Below are positions 23,410-25,040 of a DNA stretch of 25,040 nt, in pieces. Source of the DNA: Baffinella frigidus (taxonomy: Eukaryota > Cryptophyceae > Cryptomonadales > Baffinellaceae); the NCBI GenBank assembly GCA_026770585.1, contig MU646365.1, forward strand, positions 112,285-137,324. Reading direction: 5' to 3'. The stretch's first letter is position 1, and each line of letters begins with the position of its first letter. A model generated the notes under the pieces. The model saw only the letters and a program-made list of their open reading frames with translations. It searched no databases and was not told the DNA's origin. A program made the position numbers and the translations under genes.

Positions 23410-24349
23410 CGCGCCCGGCTTTGCGACCGCCGCTCCCCGCCACCTACCGTCCCCCCCACCTCACCCCACAGGCAACCGTGCCCTGCAGAAGATTCCAGCC
23501 CTCGCCCACACGCTACCCACAGAGCTTCCTGTGAGAGCTCGAGAACGCGGATCTCAACTGCGTACGACACCCAAAGAACGCGAAGCCTGTCGCGCCCACC
23601 TCGAATCGAGCCCTGGAGGTCAGTTGAAAATTGTCAATGGCTCCAACAGCCGTTCCCGAGGCGGGCCCTTCGAGAAAAAACAGTTTTTCACAGGCAAAAT
23701 CCGATGTGTTTCTGCCGCCTCAATGTGATCCGAAAGGAAGCATGGCCTTTCTACAGAACAAGTTCCGGTGTCCGCCTATGTTGGGAGCTCGAAGAACCTA
23801 AAGGACCTAAAGGAGGGTGCTGAAGCAGATCAAAAGTTGACGTCCATCCCCCTGAAATGTTGCCAAACGCCGTTTGATGGAGTCTTCTCCAGCTCTCTTG
23901 CGCCACAGCCACCTCTCGCCGAGAGCTCCCCCTATTCCATTTTGGCGTGCCTCGTTCTTTCGGAAGGCGACGAGGCTCGACCTTCGTCGAGCCCACAGCT
24001 TCTCGAGCTTTGTCCAAGTCTGGCGAAACCCTTCCACATTCCTTGTCCTCTCCAGCCCAGAGTTGCCATACGTCTTCCGAAAGTTCCGAGAGAAATGTGA
24101 GGGCTCAAAGGGGTCTCTAATAGCATGATAGTACATGTGTAAAACACCCCTGGAAGGCAGTGACTCCGTTTGAGGGTGTCTTCCGTGCGAGGCTTCATGG
24201 GTAACTCGCTCATGAGGAGCCGAACCCCTCTAAGACCCTACACCATGCCGATGCCTAGCTAGTGCCCTACGGTGGTCTCTGTTTGAGGGAGTCCTCCGTG
24301 CGAGGTCCCGTGATCCCCATGTCTCGTGACTTCTCGCTAGGTCCTGCTC

Positions 24350-24410
24350 AGACACAGCCTCGGCGGGGGTGCATACACGGCGGCCGTGTTGGTAGTCACA
24401 AAGGTCTCTC
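24350..24410 (+). repeat. dispersed repeat H, copy at right end
   Basis: cacagcctcggcgggggtgc, then acacggcggccgtgttggta and caaaggtctctccg, near-identical to 205-275. Confidence 0.6.
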
Positions 24411-24631
24411 CGTTGGTGGGGAGCTGTGTGGGTAACCTGCGGGTCCGGGGACACAGCCCCGTGTAGGATGGCCGGAGTGACTTTCCCATAGTCACGTCCA
24501 CTAGAAGTAGATAAGGCCGCACCTATGCGGCAGAGCGGGCGAGGGCTGGAGTCTGCTCCTGGGCACTCTCTGTGTCCTGTACTGTACACTAAACCCTAAC
24601 CCCAGTATCCTCAACCATGCACCCTCAATCC

Positions 24632-24632
24632 T

Positions 24633-24677
<45 letters not shown>

Positions 24678-24716
24678 GAGAGCGAGAGAGAGAGAGAGAG
24701 AGAGAGTGAGAGAAAT
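24632..24716 (+). repeat. (GA)n microsatellite in 5' flank
   Basis: Nearly uninterrupted gagaga, with one aaacagagagcg break. Confidence 0.95.
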
Positions 24717-24868
24717 TTATTACCACCAACACGGCCGTCATACGCACTCCCACAGGCTGATCAACAGCGTAAGCATTGTCAGAGCCGCCTCTTGAATGAA
24801 GCCGGCACGTAGCTGGACTGCAAGCAAAGTGGCGCAGCTGTGGGAATGGCACCGACTCCCGCCGAGGC

Positions 24869-24975
24869 GTATCCCTTAAGTGACCAGGCGGTCAAATTTG
24901 GCCGCCAAGAGGTCCTAGGCAGGTCCCAGGGCCCTACGGTAGGGCGTATGAGTCTACTGGCCACTTAAGGGACAC
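24869..24975 (-). mobile_element. 107-bp MITE-like element, copy 2 (inverted)
   Basis: Terminal repeats at 24869-24887 and 24957-24975, 17 of 19 pairs matching. The interior is the reverse complement of copy 1 (ctaccgtagggccctggga). It has the same 107-bp length. Confidence 0.8.
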
Positions 24976-25040
24976 GCTGATATGATCCATTCGTTGACAA
25001 CGTGCAGAGCAGACGAGGATTTTTCAGACCCTCAAGTGCA

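Larger units (their letters stand above)
23410..25040. other. 5' flank; no recognised gene or promoter motif
   Basis: Upstream of exon 1 for the minus-strand gene. ORFs of up to about 110 codons overlap on both strands between 23768 and 24136 but match no family I know and have no splice context. It holds a (GA)n tract, an inverted-repeat element at 24869-24975, and two copies of the dispersed cggccgtgttggtagt repeat. I see no TATA box placed convincingly before 23409. Confidence 0.5.

Noticed and set aside
1749-23409. Echoes as spliced retrocopies of the mRNA
   Set aside because: Echoes never join two exons and several include intron bases beyond the donor or acceptor.
22966-23823. 285-codon plus-strand ORF over exon 1
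   Set aside because: Low-complexity Ser/Arg from the (CT)n tract, antisense to a conserved exon, and no family match.
23768-24136. Overlapping about 110-codon ORFs on both strands in the 5' flank
   Set aside because: No recognisable domain, no splice context and no repeat evidence; chance ORFs in GC-balanced DNA are this long.

Overview
This is eukaryotic nuclear DNA holding essentially one gene. On the minus strand, between about 23409 and 1749, I could chain 31 short exons (49-132 bp) into one open reading frame of 2637 nt (879 codons). All 31 donors are GT, the acceptors end in AG, and the phases agree at every junction. The product is recognisable as CFAP251 (WDR66/FAP251), a WD40 protein of the calmodulin- and spoke-associated complex at the base of radial spoke 3 in motile cilia and flagella. 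The organism therefore has or had a flagellum. Introns are filled with TTTAGGG-type (plant/green-algal, also dinoflagellate/chromerid) telomere-like repeats, and all donors are GT. A repeat-rich green flagellate such as a prasinophyte is my best guess; a dinoflagellate or chromerid is the alternative. This is inference only.

Layout: 1-1748 is 3' flank plus a possible last intron, with foldback elements and dispersed repeats. 1749-23409 is the gene, about 12% coding. 23410-25040 is 5' flank with a microsatellite and a second copy of the 107-bp terminal-inverted-repeat element that also opens the window. No second gene was recognised. There is one 10-N assembly gap (13822-13831) inside a tandem repeat in intron 12.

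The striking feature is that most exons are surrounded by partial copies of themselves, called 'exon echoes' here. The polarity is strict in everything I could see. Echoes on the acceptor side hold the 5' end of the exon plus its acceptor. Echoes on the donor side hold the 3' end plus its donor. Some carry intron flank, so they are DNA-level copies. Several differ from the true exon almost only by silent changes (my count: 35 silent to 5 replacement codons over eight well-aligned echoes), which neutral relics should not show. Other echoes are frameshifted or badly decayed.

The introns also carry at least five families of small inverted-repeat or dispersed elements, strand-biased telomere-like arrays (CCCTAAA in the transcript), a (CT)n-(TA)n-(GA)n block, and higher-order repeats made of exon end plus intron. 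The final coding exon with the stop codon is not resolved. A 12-codon exon-like piece between exons 19 and 20 has no usable donor.
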